Source of the DNA: Alkalimonas mucilaginosa
GTDB lineage: Bacteria > Pseudomonadota > Gammaproteobacteria > Enterobacterales > Alteromonadaceae
Assembly: GCF_036327005.1 (NCBI RefSeq)
Contig: NZ_JAUGZK010000003.1
Span: 62,001 to 126,000, forward strand
Direction: 5' to 3'
DNA: 64,000 nucleotides
Positions 9,703 through 18,808 of the stretch are shown here, piece by piece. Position numbers and translations under genes: made by a program. The notes below the pieces were generated by a model, which saw only the letters and a list, made by a program, of their open reading frames with translations, had not been told where the DNA came from and ran no database searches. Position 1 is the stretch's first letter, and every line of letters begins with the position of its first letter.

Positions 9703-10899
9703 TTAGAAATAAGTATCCATCGCTTCAAGCAGTTGGTATTCATCATCCACCAGCCAGATGGTGCGCCACTTGTCGAACGTAAGGCAAGGGTGTGAACTGC
9801 CTAAAAGAGCCAGATCACCGACTTTCAGTTGCAGTTCGGCCGGATAGTACCAATAGGTATGCTGATCCATTATTTTTTTGCTCTCGCACTGGCTCAGATC
9901 ATAGGGCAACTGCCTGCCATCCCGGTAGATTTTTAGTACCTGAGGCATGCCGGCATCAAAGGCAATATCCCGTTTGCCAAGCCCAAGTACTGCCAGGCCG
10001 GGCTCTGGTAAAGACTGAATATAAGCGGCAACTTCCAGCGCCGGTTGCAGATCGCCAGGAACTTGCCGCGCTAATTTGCTGCGTTGCTGAACCTGTTGCT
10101 GAGCTGCGGCATACAATTGATGATCATGACTGACGTAGCAGCCAGGTCTGAGTACAACCTGAATGCCGGTTTCAGCTTGTACATTGATTAATTCATCGGC
10201 GACCACGTCGTACCAAACTGAGCCAGCTCCGGTTAGCAGAGCAGTTTTGGTTTCAATGTTACTCTGCAGCAATTGTAAGCAGAGTTGCCTGGCTTGTTGG
10301 ATCCAAAGGCGGACACTGGCTTCATCTTTAGCCACACCTTCATAAAACTCGACGCCGGCCAAATGAAGTCCCTGCAGTTGATGGATGCAGTTGGCTAACG
10401 ACAGGCACTGCTCGATTTCGCGCAGACCACAACGCCCGGCCGGAGTACCAAGTTCAACCAAACATGGCAGATTAAGCTGCTTACTGTTAAAAAAGCCAGC
10501 CAGGCTTGCCGCATTGTCTGCATTATCAACGCAACAATACAGCTCAGTGCCCTGTGCCAATAATTCGGCCACAACCTCCATATTGGCTTTACCTACCAGT
10601 TGATTGGCGATAATGATGCGTTTCGCGCCAGCACGGGCAGCGACCCTCGCCTGATAGGCCGTGGCCACCGTCAGACCCCAGGCCCCGGCTGCCAGTTGTT
10701 GTTTAAAGATGCTTTCCGTCATGGTGGTTTTGCCATGAGGGGCCAGAGCCACATTGGCAGCATCTGCAAACTGTTGCATCCATCGAATATTATTGTGCAG
10801 AGCTGATTGCCGGATAATGGCTGCCGGCAGATGAAGCTGTTCGGCCAGTAAGCTGACTGGCTTGGATGCTGTGCGGGCAAAATCTGCTTTGTGTTTCAT
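9703..10899 (-). CDS. PLP-dependent D-amino-acid lyase (D-threonine aldolase / D-serine dehydratase-like)
   Basis: Fold-type III PLP enzyme of 398 residues. The N-terminal alanine-racemase-like barrel carries APHGKTTM, whose Lys is the expected Schiff-base lysine. The C-terminal D-serine-dehydratase-like domain has SSHPCLTFDKW, an H-x-C metal-binding pair of this group. The family removes ammonia from, or cleaves, D-amino acids such as D-serine and D-threonine; the substrate here is unknown. GGAG lies nine bases upstream of the ATG. It is divergent from the RpiR gene with a shared intergenic operator. A RidA protein nearby fits an enamine/imine-producing lyase. Confidence 0.82.
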   Translation of the reverse strand: MKHKADFARTASKPVSLLAEQLHLPAAIIRQSALHNNIRWMQQFADAANVALAPHGKTTMTESIFKQQLAAGAWGLTVATAYQARVAARAGAKRIIIANQLVGKANMEVVAELLAQGTELYCCVDNADNAASLAGFFNSKQLNLPCLVELGTPAGRCGLREIEQCLSLANCIHQLQGLHLAGVEFYEGVAKDEASVRLWIQQARQLCLQLLQSNIETKTALLTGAGSVWYDVVADELINVQAETGIQVVLRPGCYVSHDHQLYAAAQQQVQQRSKLARQVPGDLQPALEVAAYIQSLPEPGLAVLGLGKRDIAFDAGMPQVLKIYRDGRQLPYDLSQCESKKIMDQHTYWYYPAELQLKVGDLALLGSSHPCLTFDKWRTIWLVDDEYQLLEAMDTYF

Positions 10900-10943
10900 G
10901 ACAACTCCATTGGTAAGCGCAAAACATAAATTATCTGTTACAG

Positions 10944-10976
10944 CTGTTTACTTTTAAAATTGAATGGTACAAAGTA
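10944..10976 (+). promoter_or_regulatory. Operator/promoter element, copy 1 of the island regulon
   Basis: CTGTTTACTTTT (10944-10955), 8 bases, then ATGGTACAAAGTA (10964-10976). The same two blocks with the same 8-base gap occur at 18646-18678 before the TonB receptor. The core GGTAC-AAA-GTATC is an imperfect dyad. It lies between the divergent lyase and RpiR genes. TTTACT and TACAAA could also serve as -35 and -10 (15-base spacing), so operator and promoter roles may overlap. Confidence 0.6.
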
Positions 10977-11039
10977 TCTGATGTAAATGCCATGCTATCT
11001 ATGGATTTTGTAGTATTTTAATTTGAGAAAAACTGCTTA

Positions 11040-11903
11040 ATGACATTTGAGATTGATATTTTATCACGTATATCTGAGCGCTTTGTTGAGTTAAGTGATT
11101 CCGAACAAAAAGTTGCGCAGCTTATTCTGAACGATGTGCGTGCCGCTACTGAGTTAAATATTGCGGCTTTGGCACGCAATGCCGGTGTCAGTCAGGCCAC
11201 AGTGACGCGTTTTGCCCGCAGTGTAGATTGCAAGGATGTGCGGCAACTCAAAGTAAAGTTGGCGCAATCGCTGGCTGTTGGCCAGCGATTTGTGGAAGAA
11301 ACACCGGATTTGGATGGTATTCAAGGGGTGTATGAGGCCATCAAAAACACGTTGGATGCCAGCCGTAAATTATTGAATGATGAGGCCGTGCACCAGTCTG
11401 TAGAGTGGTTGCTGCAGGCCAGGATGGTGATTTGTCTCGGTATGGGGGGCGGCTCATCCATTGGCTCGATGGAAATGCAAAATCGTTTATTTCGTTTTGG
11501 GGTGCCAGTAAGCAGTTATCAGGATGGGTTGTTATGCCGGATGGTCGCCGCAGCGGTAGAGCCAACAGATGTACTGGTTGTGATTTCGCTCACAGGCAAT
11601 ACCCCGGAAATCATTGATGCAGCGGCAATTGCACGGCAATACGACGCCAAAGTCATTGCGATAACCAAGCCTGGTTCGCCGTTGGCAGCAGAAGCCGATC
11701 TTTTATTGGCAATACAAGCACCGGAAGCCGACTACATATACAAACCTTCAGCGTCGCGCTATGCCATGTTGGCGGTTATTGATGTGCTGGCAACAGAGTT
11801 AGCCAAGCAGAATAAGCGTCGGTCACGCGACAAACTGCGCAGAGTCAAGTTATCGCTTGATAGCCACAGGGGCGGTGATGAACGGCAACCTTTAGGGGAT
11901 TAA
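11040..11903 (+). CDS. MurR/RpiR-family transcriptional regulator
   Basis: 287 residues: an N-terminal HTH_6 domain (residues 1-77, including NIAALARNAGVSQATVTRFAR) and a C-terminal SIS domain with GMGGGSSIGSMEMQ and VISLTGNTPEIIDAA, which binds phosphosugars in known members. It starts the operon with ridA, the symporter and the M81 gene (gaps of 11 and 44 bases, then an overlap). It is the only DNA-binding regulator in the island, so it is the best candidate to bind the repeated ATGGTACAAAGTA-type element (inference). Family members sense phosphorylated amino sugars such as MurNAc-6-P. Confidence 0.9.
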   Translation: MTFEIDILSRISERFVELSDSEQKVAQLILNDVRAATELNIAALARNAGVSQATVTRFARSVDCKDVRQLKVKLAQSLAVGQRFVEETPDLDGIQGVYEAIKNTLDASRKLLNDEAVHQSVEWLLQARMVICLGMGGGSSIGSMEMQNRLFRFGVPVSSYQDGLLCRMVAAAVEPTDVLVVISLTGNTPEIIDAAAIARQYDAKVIAITKPGSPLAAEADLLLAIQAPEADYIYKPSASRYAMLAVIDVLATELAKQNKRRSRDKLRRVKLSLDSHRGGDERQPLGD

Positions 11904-11914
11904 CAGGAGAAACG

Positions 11915-12304
11915 ATGTCGATTATTCGTTATGGTACAGAAGGCAATACCGGTACCGGAGGCCAAGCCTTGCCTTTTGCCAAAGCCGTTGCGGCAGGTGG
12001 TTGGTTGTATGTTTCAGGACAGACACCGATGCGTGATGGTGAGGTGGTGGAGGGTGGTATTGTGGAGCAATCGCGGTTGGCGATTGAGAACTGTCTGGAA
12101 ATCATGCACCAGGCGGGATTTCACAAAGATCATATTGTGCATGTGAAGGTGTTCCTGACCGATGCCCGTTATTTCTCCTCCTTCAATAAAGTCTTTGCCG
12201 AGTACTTTGCCGATGCGCCGCCGGCCCGAATTTGCGCAGTAACAGACTTGGTGGTCGATTGTAAAGTAGAGGTAGATCTTACTTGTTTTAAGCAGGAACT
12301 ATAA
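11915..12304 (+). CDS. RidA/YjgF-family enamine/imine deaminase
   Basis: 129 residues. RidA proteins hydrolyse reactive 2-aminoacrylate and other enamine/imine intermediates released by PLP-dependent lyases. The C-terminal PPARICAVTDLVVDCKVEVDL carries the conserved Arg that binds the substrate carboxylate. AGGAG sits just before the ATG. It lies in an operon with an RpiR regulator and near a D-amino-acid PLP lyase, a logical partner that would generate its substrate. This is probably a specialised paralogue rather than the housekeeping RidA. Confidence 0.9.
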   Translation: MSIIRYGTEGNTGTGGQALPFAKAVAAGGWLYVSGQTPMRDGEVVEGGIVEQSRLAIENCLEIMHQAGFHKDHIVHVKVFLTDARYFSSFNKVFAEYFADAPPARICAVTDLVVDCKVEVDLTCFKQEL

Positions 12305-12348
12305 CTGGCAAATGACAGCGATGTCATGGTGCAGGGCTGGAGTAGCGC

Positions 12349-13887
12349 ATGAACATTACAACTTTTTATTTGTTGTTTGGTCTTTATATGGCGGCCCTTA
12401 TTGGGCTGAGCTGCTTGCTGGCCCGGCGACAGAAAACCGGTGATGATTTTTTGCTGGCAGGTCGCAATGTTTCTACTCGGCTGAGCCTGGGCACCACAGT
12501 TGCCACCATGATTGGAACCGGTACCAGCATGGGGGCCGTTGGTTTTGCTTACACCAACAGCTGGGCGGGTATGCTGTATGGTTTAGGTGGAGCGACCGGT
12601 ATTTTGCTGACTGCCTGGTTATTTGCTCCGGTACGTCGATACGGCTTTATGACCATGAGTGAAGAGTTAGCCTTCTATGTCGGCGCGCATCCGCGTATTC
12701 GTTTGTTATTTGCGGTATTAATTTTTATTGCTTCTTTAGGTTGGCTGGGCGCTCATCTTATTGGTGGGGCACTGTATTTAGCCTGGGCTACCGGGGTCGA
12801 TCTTAATGTGGCCAAACTGATTATTGCTGTTGCTTTTACGCTTTACATTGTGATTGGTGGCTACAGTGCTGTGGTGTGGACGGACTCCATCATGGCCATC
12901 ATCTTGTTTGCCGGTTTTGTACTGATGGCATTGTTGATCAGTGTGCAAGCCGGAGGTGTTGTCGCCTTGGCTGCCCAGGTGCCTGCCAGTCAGTCCGGTT
13001 GGCAGGCGCTGAGCCATATTGGTGTGATTCCGGCGATATCACTGGCAGCAGTGATTGCGCTGGGGGTAATGGCGACACCATCATTTCGGCAACGCATTTA
13101 TTCTGCTCGCTCGGTAACTACAGTGCGTCGAGCTTTTATGCTGGCAGGTTTGTTGTATCTCTTTTTTGCAGCTTTGCCAGCCATGATCGGAATAGCCGCC
13201 AGACAAAGTGCTCCTGAGCTGGCTGATCATCAATTTGCTTTTGCGACCATGGCGGTCACAGTACTGCCGGCTATGATAGCCATGCTGGTGTTGCTGGCAG
13301 GTGTTTCTGCCACTTTGTCATCGGCCAGCTCGGATGCGATCGCAGCAGTTAGTATCTTTATTCGTGATCTATTGCAGCAGTGCTATCCAGCAGGTTTTAG
13401 TCCGACGGTATTGCTTCGGCTAAGCAGGGTGTCACTGGTCGTGGTGGCATCGCTGGCACTTACCATGGCACTGCTCTCTGATGATATCATTCGGTACATT
13501 ACAGCCTTGATTGCAACGGTCATGTCAGGCCTGGCGGTGACTGCACTCTTAGGACGCTTTTGGCGAGGGTTTCGCTGGCAAGGAGCTCTGTCAGCAGTAT
13601 TGGCAGGCATGAGTATTTCCCTCAGTATTTTGTTGCATGCAGACTGGTTGGCTTTTTGGGGCAACCCGGTGCTGCCGGCCTTTGCTGGGGCTGGCTGCTT
13701 CGGTGTGGTGGTTAGCTTGTGCTATCGAAAGCAACACCACTCGATGCTTGGTAGCATGCGCCGTTTGCGGCATGAACGACAACGTTTTATGCAACAAAAC
13801 GGGGAAGAAGTGCTACCAGCAACAGAGCCCAGGCTGAGCAGCCCAGAATTATCCACTTCATGCCGTCGGGGAGAGCCTGGCCTATGA
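12349..13887 (+). CDS. Sodium:solute symporter (SSS family)
   Basis: 512 residues with about 13 hydrophobic segments and the family start (a short periplasmic N-terminus, FYLLFGLYMAALIGLSCLLARRQKTGDDFLLAGR). It is a Na+-driven importer at the inner membrane. The SSS family covers sugars, amino acids, sialic acid and others, so the substrate is inferred from context: most likely an amino acid, peptide or amino-sugar compound handled by neighbouring enzymes. GGAG lies before the ATG at 12349. The stop overlaps the start of the M81 gene by ATGA. Confidence 0.88.
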   Translation: MNITTFYLLFGLYMAALIGLSCLLARRQKTGDDFLLAGRNVSTRLSLGTTVATMIGTGTSMGAVGFAYTNSWAGMLYGLGGATGILLTAWLFAPVRRYGFMTMSEELAFYVGAHPRIRLLFAVLIFIASLGWLGAHLIGGALYLAWATGVDLNVAKLIIAVAFTLYIVIGGYSAVVWTDSIMAIILFAGFVLMALLISVQAGGVVALAAQVPASQSGWQALSHIGVIPAISLAAVIALGVMATPSFRQRIYSARSVTTVRRAFMLAGLLYLFFAALPAMIGIAARQSAPELADHQFAFATMAVTVLPAMIAMLVLLAGVSATLSSASSDAIAAVSIFIRDLLQQCYPAGFSPTVLLRLSRVSLVVVASLALTMALLSDDIIRYITALIATVMSGLAVTALLGRFWRGFRWQGALSAVLAGMSISLSILLHADWLAFWGNPVLPAFAGAGCFGVVVSLCYRKQHHSMLGSMRRLRHERQRFMQQNGEEVLPATEPRLSSPELSTSCRRGEPGL

Positions 13888-15377
13888 TGCGTATTTTTAC
13901 TGCTTCACTTGCAACAGAAACCAATACCTTTTCCCCGATGTTTACAGATTTAGACAGTTTCAAGAGCAGTTTTTACGCCAGGCCGGGGGAGCACCCACCA
14001 ACCCCGACTCTGTGCAGCGCACCGCTGATTGCTTGTCGGGAGCAGGCGACAGCCCAGGGGTTTACGTTAATTGAAGGCAGTTGCAGCTGGGCTGAACCAG
14101 GCGGCCTGGTAAACCGGGCTTGTTACGAATACCTGCGGGACGAAATTTTGCAGCAACTGACCGCAGCCTTGCCAGTAGATGCTGTGGTCCTTGGTTTGCA
14201 TGGGGCCATGGTTGCTCAGGGCTACGATGATTGCGAAGGCGACCTGCTAAGCCGGATCAGGGCTTTGGTAGGACCGGATACAGTGATAGCAGCGGAGCTG
14301 GATCCACACAGTCACCTGACCAGGAAACGGTGTGAGATGGCTGATTTACTGATTGCTTTTAAAGAGTTCCCACATCTGGATTTTATGGAGCGAGCCCGTG
14401 AACTGGTACAACTGACATTGGCTGCAGTGCGCGGCAATATTAAACCTTGCATGAGCCGCTTCGATTGTCGGATGATCGATGTATTACCCACCAGCAATGA
14501 GCCGATGAAATCCTTTCTGGCTCGTATTCGTTTGTTAGAACAACAACCTGGCGTGCTATCCATTTCTGTTATCCATGGGTTTATGGCAGGTGATGTACCG
14601 GAAATGGGCAGCCAGTTGCTGGTTATTACCGATAATGATCCTAGCCTGAGCCAGCAGTTAGCGAAGCAGCTTGGTATGGAGTTGTTCGCCATGCGGGGCA
14701 AGAGTATGCCGGAAATGTTGTCGGTGGAAGAGGGCGTCAGACGGTTGCAAACCAAAAACAACGGGCCGGTAGTATTGGCCGATGTCTGGGATAACCCTGG
14801 TGGCGGTGTTGCCGGGGATGGCACCTTAATTTTACGTGAGGTGATTCGCCAGCAACTGCAGGGAATTGCCTTTGGTACCATCTGGGACCCGATGGCGGTG
14901 CAACTGTGTTTTGCAGCAGGTGAGGGGGCAGAGATCCCGCTTCGCTTCGGCGGAAAGAGTTGTGCCACTGCCGGGGAGCCGGTGGATAAGATAGTTGCAA
15001 TTAAAGCACTGCGGGCATCGGCCTGGCAGCAATTTGGCGGCAGTGAAGTACCAATGGGGGCTTGTGCCTGGATCCAGTTTGATGGCATTGATGTGATTTT
15101 GAATTCAAACCGTTGTCAGTCTTTTGACCCCAGTTTATTTCGGGCGCTGGGGATAGTGCCAGAGCAGTGCCGCGGCCTGGTGGTCAAATCAACCAATCAC
15201 TTTTATCAGGGATTTGCTGCCATTGCCTCCGAAGTGTTGTACCTGGATGCAAAAGCGCCTTATCCCAGTGATCCCCGGCGCAATCAGTACCGGAAACTGA
15301 CACGCGCCATCTGGCCAATCGTTGAGCAGCCACATCTGCAGCACCATGAAAGCAAAAGGGGCATCAGCCCCTGCTAG
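13884..15377 (+). CDS. M81-family metallohydrolase (MlrC-like)
   Basis: About 497 residues. The start RIFTASLATETNTFSPM, the segment ELDPHSHLT and C-terminal VVLADVWDNPGGGVAGDGT are typical of the MlrC family. MlrC cleaves linear microcystin, a peptide containing D-amino acids; most members have other, unknown amide substrates. The frame is open from 13860, but the ATG at 13884 overlaps the symporter stop (ATGA) and has GGGAGAG upstream, so translational coupling is likely. Location beside a D-amino-acid lyase suggests action on D-residue-containing peptides or N-acyl amino acids (inference). Confidence 0.85.
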   Translation: MMRIFTASLATETNTFSPMFTDLDSFKSSFYARPGEHPPTPTLCSAPLIACREQATAQGFTLIEGSCSWAEPGGLVNRACYEYLRDEILQQLTAALPVDAVVLGLHGAMVAQGYDDCEGDLLSRIRALVGPDTVIAAELDPHSHLTRKRCEMADLLIAFKEFPHLDFMERARELVQLTLAAVRGNIKPCMSRFDCRMIDVLPTSNEPMKSFLARIRLLEQQPGVLSISVIHGFMAGDVPEMGSQLLVITDNDPSLSQQLAKQLGMELFAMRGKSMPEMLSVEEGVRRLQTKNNGPVVLADVWDNPGGGVAGDGTLILREVIRQQLQGIAFGTIWDPMAVQLCFAAGEGAEIPLRFGGKSCATAGEPVDKIVAIKALRASAWQQFGGSEVPMGACAWIQFDGIDVILNSNRCQSFDPSLFRALGIVPEQCRGLVVKSTNHFYQGFAAIASEVLYLDAKAPYPSDPRRNQYRKLTRAIWPIVEQPHLQHHESKRGISPC

Positions 15378-15382
15378 CGAGT

Positions 15383-18300
15383 TTATTCAACTAACGGCAA
15401 TGCCAGTCGCTCAATACAACCGCAATCTTGCATGGTGACGTAGAGTTGGCCTGATTGGATTGCCAGATTGGTTGGCCGGCGATGCAGCAGTGGCAGTTCT
15501 GCCAGTAAGTGCCCATGGTGATTGAGCAAAACAACACTGCCATTCCCGTAACGCGTTACGGCCAGAATGCCTGGTTGGACCATTCGCATGCCATCCAGCC
15601 CGGCAGTTGAAAAAGCTGCTATCAGAGTTTTGTCGGTCAGTTGCTGTTGCTCAATACGGTAACGCCAAATACGTCGTTGCACACTTTCATTGACAAATAA
15701 ATAGTGCTGATCGCTGGATACCTCAATGCCATTGGTGGTGCCCATCCCTGTTTCAAGTAAACGGCTGTCTCCATCGGCTGTAATCAACCATAATTGCCCA
15801 CTCGCTGTAGCCCAGTCCGGATCGCTGGCGAACAGCGTATCTGGTGCTAACAGCGCCAGATCATTGGGCTGATGCATCGCCGGTTGATGCACCACCGTAC
15901 TCAGCTGCTGACTCGCTGTATGATATTGCCAGACGCGGTTGCCGGTATAATCGGCAATAAACATCCGGCTGCCATCTGCACTAAAACGGATACCATTGCC
16001 AGTACTACCCGTTGGTAAAGTGACCAACAGTTCAGCCTGACCTTGCTGATTCACCCGACCTATGGTGCCTTCCTGTTGATAATTGACCAGGTACAGCTGT
16101 TGATCCGGCCCGAAAGCCGGCCCTTCAATACCTGCAGTGAAAGTGCCGGCAGCTACCCACACCGAGCTGGTGGTTTGGGTAAGTAAAGGCCGGATAAGGC
16201 GATGGGCAGCAATCACCAATTCCGCTTCTATCCCTCGACTGTCCTGCCAGAGCGACTGTGCTGCGGTTAACTGCTGCGCAGTCACTTCGGGCTGTTGCAA
16301 CAACGTCAGTCCCAAGCTGGCCAGCTTGCTTAGTTGCAAAATAACCGGTTTCAGCTCTTTGGCTGGGGGCGTATCCGTTAAGTAAGGCAACAATGTCTCG
16401 GGTAGTTGTTGCCAGAGAGCAAACTGCTGCAGCAATGGTTCCAAGCTCATGGCTTTATCTTGTTGCCAGGCGCTGAGTAACAGCTCGAGTTGCCGGAACT
16501 GATAATTCTCTGCCGGCAGAAAATCAACCAGTCGATCCAGCCGGGCCTGATTGTGGTACTGCTGCCGAACGGAGCGCTCGTGCAAACGATGGTAATAATG
16601 CGCCGGTTCAAGCCCCAGAATGAATTGTTGCATCGCTGCTCTGCCATCGGCATGCACCAGGCCAGCCAAACCGGCATCTTGCTGTTGCAGATGCTGTAAG
16701 CCTACAGACTGTGCCAGCCAGGGTTCCAATTGCTCCAGACGCTGATAAAGGAAGTTTTCATCGGTCAGCTCGGCGGCCGACCACAGTCGCTCTGCTACCA
16801 CCAATGCCTGAGGCCAGAGACGGCGATCAATCACTTCAGCATTGACCAGCTCCCCCCAGAGGGTAATTTCACCTCCCCGTACTCTGCTGGCCTCTTGTTC
16901 TGTTAAAGCTGGTCGCTCTATCCCAGTCGGGAAGGGCTGTTCTGTCTCGTACCAGGCAATTTGCTGGCCATGTACGGCATAGGGGGCATTGCCAACGACC
17001 AGATCGCCGCTAAGATCCCCTGTCAGCATCCATTCTGCGGTGACCGGTCCCATCCATGTGTCTAACTGAAAGCGCAGCCGACTTGCTTCCAGCTCCAACT
17101 GCTGTAATGTCTGGCGACTGCGGCCGTTAAAATCGATGAATCCTTCAATGCTATGATCTTGCATAAAAACCAGATAAAGGGTCCCTGTAACCGCAGCGCC
17201 TCGTAATCTGGGGATCGTAAAACTCCAGCCTGACCAGGCCTGGTAGTTGCTTGGCATTTGTGGGCTGGGCTCAGGCAGTGGATCGTTACGGTAATGAAAG
17301 CTGGCAAATTGAGGTTGATCCAGATAAAAGCCGGTAGATAAAATCACATCATGCCCAGCCTGAGCGGCGTCAACCACAGAGTCGAGACCACGCCAGGAGT
17401 GAACTAAACTTGAGGATGGCAGCTCTGGTGTTAATATTTCATCCCAGCCAATCATGCGACGTTGCAGTGGTGTCAGGATCTGCAGTAACTGCTGATTAAA
17501 CCAGGTTTGTAATGCCAGATGATCCGCCATGCCGTGTTGTTGCTTGAATGCTGCTATGGCAGGGTTTTGTTGCCAATGATCCGGCAGTACTTCATCACCA
17601 CCAATATGCAGGTAGGGATCCGGGAATAAGGTTGTGACCTCTTCCAGTAATTGCTGTAGAAAAACAAACACCTGCTCATTGGTTGGATCCAATACCGCCG
17701 GGTGAACCCCCCAATGTACTTCAGGCTCTGACGGGCCCGGCATGGACATAAACTCTGGATAAGCCGCACCCAATGCTGTGGTGTGGCCTGGCACATCTAT
17801 TTCCGGTACTACCCGTATACCCCGCATAGCGGCATAGTCCACAATGTGGCGTATTTCATCCTGGCTGTAATAACCATCTGTTCCTCCAATTTGCTGCAAT
17901 TTTGGAAAACGCTTTGACTCCAGCCGCCAGCCCTGATCATCGGTTAAATGCCAATGAAAGACATTGAGTTTGGCTGCAGCCATCGCATCCAACTGGCGCT
18001 CTATGGTAGACACAGGCAGAAAGTGACGGGCAGGATCCAGCAGCAAGCCACGCCAGGCAAAACGGGGCGCATCGGTGATTCGTATAGCAGGTATTTTTTT
18101 ATTGGCAGTCACCAGCTGAGCCACGGTTTCCAGGCCGTGTAATATGCCCAGATGGGTAGGCGCACTTAGCCGGATCCCAGCCTGATCAATATGCAGCTGG
18201 TAGGATTCATCGCTGTCGGGTAAAGGATAGAAAAAAGCCTGCTCAGTTTCGATACGAAGATGCAGTAGCACTGCCGCATTCGGGTTAAAACTTATCTCTG

Positions 18301-18535
18301 GGTGATGCTGTTGCCATCGACGGTGTAAACGTTGCAACGCTGGTTCAAGCACCCTCTGGTGCTGCTCTGGGTAGTGCCAACTGAACTCTGCAGGTAGATG
18401 CAAGGGCGCTGTATCAAGCCATTCCACCTGCTGAGGCCAGGGCATCAGAGCGACCTCTGTAGCTTGCACGCTATGGATTGAATATGCGAATAACAGTGCC
18501 AGCAAAGCACGGTGAATACAATACTTAGAGTCCAT
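15383..18535 (-). CDS. GH20 beta-N-acetylhexosaminidase fused to an SMP-30-like beta-propeller
   Basis: 1,050 residues. A signal peptide ends near residue 25 (VQA/TE). A GH20b-like domain and the GH20 catalytic barrel follow, with HLTDDQGWRLE and HIGGDEV (residues 310-316; D314 and E315 are the expected catalytic pair). After about residue 690 there is a helical linker. Residues about 790-1050 look like an SMP-30/gluconolactonase/LRE propeller, with EGPAFGPDQQLYLVN, NGIRFSADGSRMFIADYTGNRV, PNDLALL and TNGIEVS. It would release terminal GlcNAc or GalNAc outside the cytoplasm. It is transcribed away from the TonB receptor, with operator copies in between, and converges on the M81 gene with a gap of five bases. 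Confidence 0.88.
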   Translation of the reverse strand: MDSKYCIHRALLALLFAYSIHSVQATEVALMPWPQQVEWLDTAPLHLPAEFSWHYPEQHQRVLEPALQRLHRRWQQHHPEISFNPNAAVLLHLRIETEQAFFYPLPDSDESYQLHIDQAGIRLSAPTHLGILHGLETVAQLVTANKKIPAIRITDAPRFAWRGLLLDPARHFLPVSTIERQLDAMAAAKLNVFHWHLTDDQGWRLESKRFPKLQQIGGTDGYYSQDEIRHIVDYAAMRGIRVVPEIDVPGHTTALGAAYPEFMSMPGPSEPEVHWGVHPAVLDPTNEQVFVFLQQLLEEVTTLFPDPYLHIGGDEVLPDHWQQNPAIAAFKQQHGMADHLALQTWFNQQLLQILTPLQRRMIGWDEILTPELPSSSLVHSWRGLDSVVDAAQAGHDVILSTGFYLDQPQFASFHYRNDPLPEPSPQMPSNYQAWSGWSFTIPRLRGAAVTGTLYLVFMQDHSIEGFIDFNGRSRQTLQQLELEASRLRFQLDTWMGPVTAEWMLTGDLSGDLVVGNAPYAVHGQQIAWYETEQPFPTGIERPALTEQEASRVRGGEITLWGELVNAEVIDRRLWPQALVVAERLWSAAELTDENFLYQRLEQLEPWLAQSVGLQHLQQQDAGLAGLVHADGRAAMQQFILGLEPAHYYHRLHERSVRQQYHNQARLDRLVDFLPAENYQFRQLELLLSAWQQDKAMSLEPLLQQFALWQQLPETLLPYLTDTPPAKELKPVILQLSKLASLGLTLLQQPEVTAQQLTAAQSLWQDSRGIEAELVIAAHRLIRPLLTQTTSSVWVAAGTFTAGIEGPAFGPDQQLYLVNYQQEGTIGRVNQQGQAELLVTLPTGSTGNGIRFSADGSRMFIADYTGNRVWQYHTASQQLSTVVHQPAMHQPNDLALLAPDTLFASDPDWATASGQLWLITADGDSRLLETGMGTTNGIEVSSDQHYLFVNESVQRRIWRYRIEQQQLTDKTLIAAFSTAGLDGMRMVQPGILAVTRYGNGSVVLLNHHGHLLAELPLLHRRPTNLAIQSGQLYVTMQDCGCIERLALPLVE

Positions 18536-18562
18536 AATGATCTCATAACTGCTACTTTAATT

Positions 18563-18575
18563 GTTACTTGGTAAC
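18563..18575 (-). promoter_or_regulatory. Operator, copy 3 of the island regulon (GH20 side)
   Basis: GTTACTTGGTAAC is a perfect dyad (GTTAC, three bases, GTAAC), 28 bases upstream of the GH20 start. Read on the minus strand with its flanks, it matches the TonB-receptor copy at 16 of 18 positions (ATGTTACCAAGTAACAAT against ATGGTACAAAGTAACAAT). Confidence 0.55.
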
Positions 18576-18645
18576 ATCAAAAGGTCACAAGCACAAGTCA
18601 TCAAACGTCTTTTTTAGACAAATAAATGGCTAAAACTCAAAATCA

Positions 18646-18678
18646 CTGTTTACTTTTTGCGCTTCATGGTACAAAGTA
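18646..18678 (+). promoter_or_regulatory. Operator/promoter element, copy 2 of the island regulon (receptor side)
   Basis: CTGTTTACTTTT (18646-18657), 8 bases, then ATGGTACAAAGTA (18666-18678). Both blocks and their gap are identical to those at 10944-10976, 7.7 kb away. It lies 130 bases before the TonB receptor gene. Confidence 0.6.
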
Positions 18679-18808
18679 ACAATGGGCTTGGGGTCGAAGC
18701 TAAGAGCAAGCCAGACTGATCAACGCAATCAGTACATGCTGTCGGAATTCCACTGTATGCAGGTGCCCGATGGATACCATGACACTATAAAGAGAAGAGA
18801 GTAACGCC

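Noticed and set aside
14312..15088. 258-residue ORF on the minus strand
   Set aside because: It lies wholly inside the M81 gene, whose frame carries the family motifs, and is rich in Ser, Pro and Cys as shadow frames are.
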